Positions 36,838-36,896 of a stretch of DNA of 36,896 nucleotides are shown piece after piece. Both the position numbers and the translations under genes were made by a program. This DNA comes from Candidatus Neomarinimicrobiota bacterium (lineage in GTDB: Bacteria; Fidelibacterota; UBA8477; JABMPR01). Where the stretch lies: NCBI GenBank assembly GCA_016784545.1, contig JADHUM010000045.1:1-36896 (forward strand). Direction: 5' to 3'. Under the pieces are notes generated by a model. The model ran no database searches and was not told the DNA's origin. It saw only the letters and a list, made by a program, of their open reading frames with translations. The first letter of the stretch is position 1; each line of letters begins with the position of its first letter.

Positions 36838-36896
36838 TCCTTAATTTACACCTTAACATTTCGGTAATAATCCGTGAAAAAGAGGTATCCAGCTTC
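36762..36896 (-). mobile_element. 3' end of a group II intron, rest beyond the right edge
   Basis: Reading leftward on the minus strand there is a complete domain V then domain VI hairpin and a 3' end CTACTCGAT, so the 3' splice junction lies at 36762. Sequence right of about 36838 would be the tail of domain IV, where such introns usually carry a reverse-transcriptase/maturase gene. Short open frames run in from the edge on the minus strand, but none can be recognised as the enzyme's C-terminus. Insertion falls 17 bases after the Fur-family gene, outside coding sequence. Confidence 0.85.

Noticed and set aside
36846-36896. Open frames at the right edge on the minus strand, considered as the C-terminus of the intron's reverse transcriptase
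   Set aside because: Three frames are possible over only about 13-17 codons and none can be recognised, so no coding call is made.

Overview
The window is about 37 kb of compact bacterial chromosome. It holds 28 complete protein genes, one gene cut by the left edge, and the 3' end of a group II intron cut by the right edge. I see no phage, IS, CRISPR, tRNA or rRNA sequence. Gene content suggests the Fibrobacterota-Chlorobiota-Bacteroidota superphylum or a relative such as Neomarinimicrobiota: VorB-type 2-oxoacid:ferredoxin oxidoreductase, PduO adenosyltransferase, NhaD antiporter, mitochondrial-type citrate synthase, receiver/PEP-synthase-like fusion, and a conserved 600-residue protein of unknown function. 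Many genes have clear AGGAG-type ribosome binding sites, which argues against typical Bacteroidota. The placement is an inference.

Layout. Positions 1-2717: the tail of a cold-shock gene, then a leftward group (membrane protein, ribonuclease HI, putative lipoprotein hydrolase). Positions 2939-8865: a rightward housekeeping stretch (TypA/BipA, an RlmL-like rRNA methyltransferase, an AGCS amino-acid:sodium symporter, an inositol-monophosphatase-family enzyme, a DUF503 protein). Positions 8862-14105: leftward genes, consisting of an HTH regulator/membrane protein pair, cobalamin adenosyltransferase, two unknown proteins, NhaD and an HD phosphohydrolase. Positions 14368-20150: a leftward catabolic operon (alanine dehydrogenase, CoA-transferase, ferredoxin, VorB, fused beta-gamma oxidoreductase subunit, UspA). 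Positions 20438-26218: rightward genes for a receiver-PEP-synthase-like fusion, a small exported protein and a six-cysteine conserved protein. Positions 26394-27734: leftward glutamate dehydrogenase. Positions 28093-32730: a 1545-residue acyl-CoA-synthetase/GNAT fusion. Positions 32758-34690: leftward response regulator and citrate synthase. Positions 34922-36745: rightward RNA m5C methyltransferase and Fur/PerR regulator, followed by the intron end.

The genes fit a heterotroph that feeds on amino acids. The symporter imports alanine or glycine. Alanine and glutamate dehydrogenases deaminate amino acids. The ferredoxin-dependent oxidoreductase makes acyl-CoA and reduced ferredoxin. The CoA-transferase recovers the CoA energy, and citrate synthase feeds acetyl-CoA into the TCA cycle. 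A shared GGCAC-N5-TTGT element lies upstream of the alanine dehydrogenase operon, gdhA and the citrate synthase gene, and may co-regulate them.

The strongest candidates for undescribed biology are the 1545-residue multidomain protein, the receiver-PPDK_N fusion that lacks the rest of PEP synthase, the six-cysteine 607-residue protein, and the shared promoter element.
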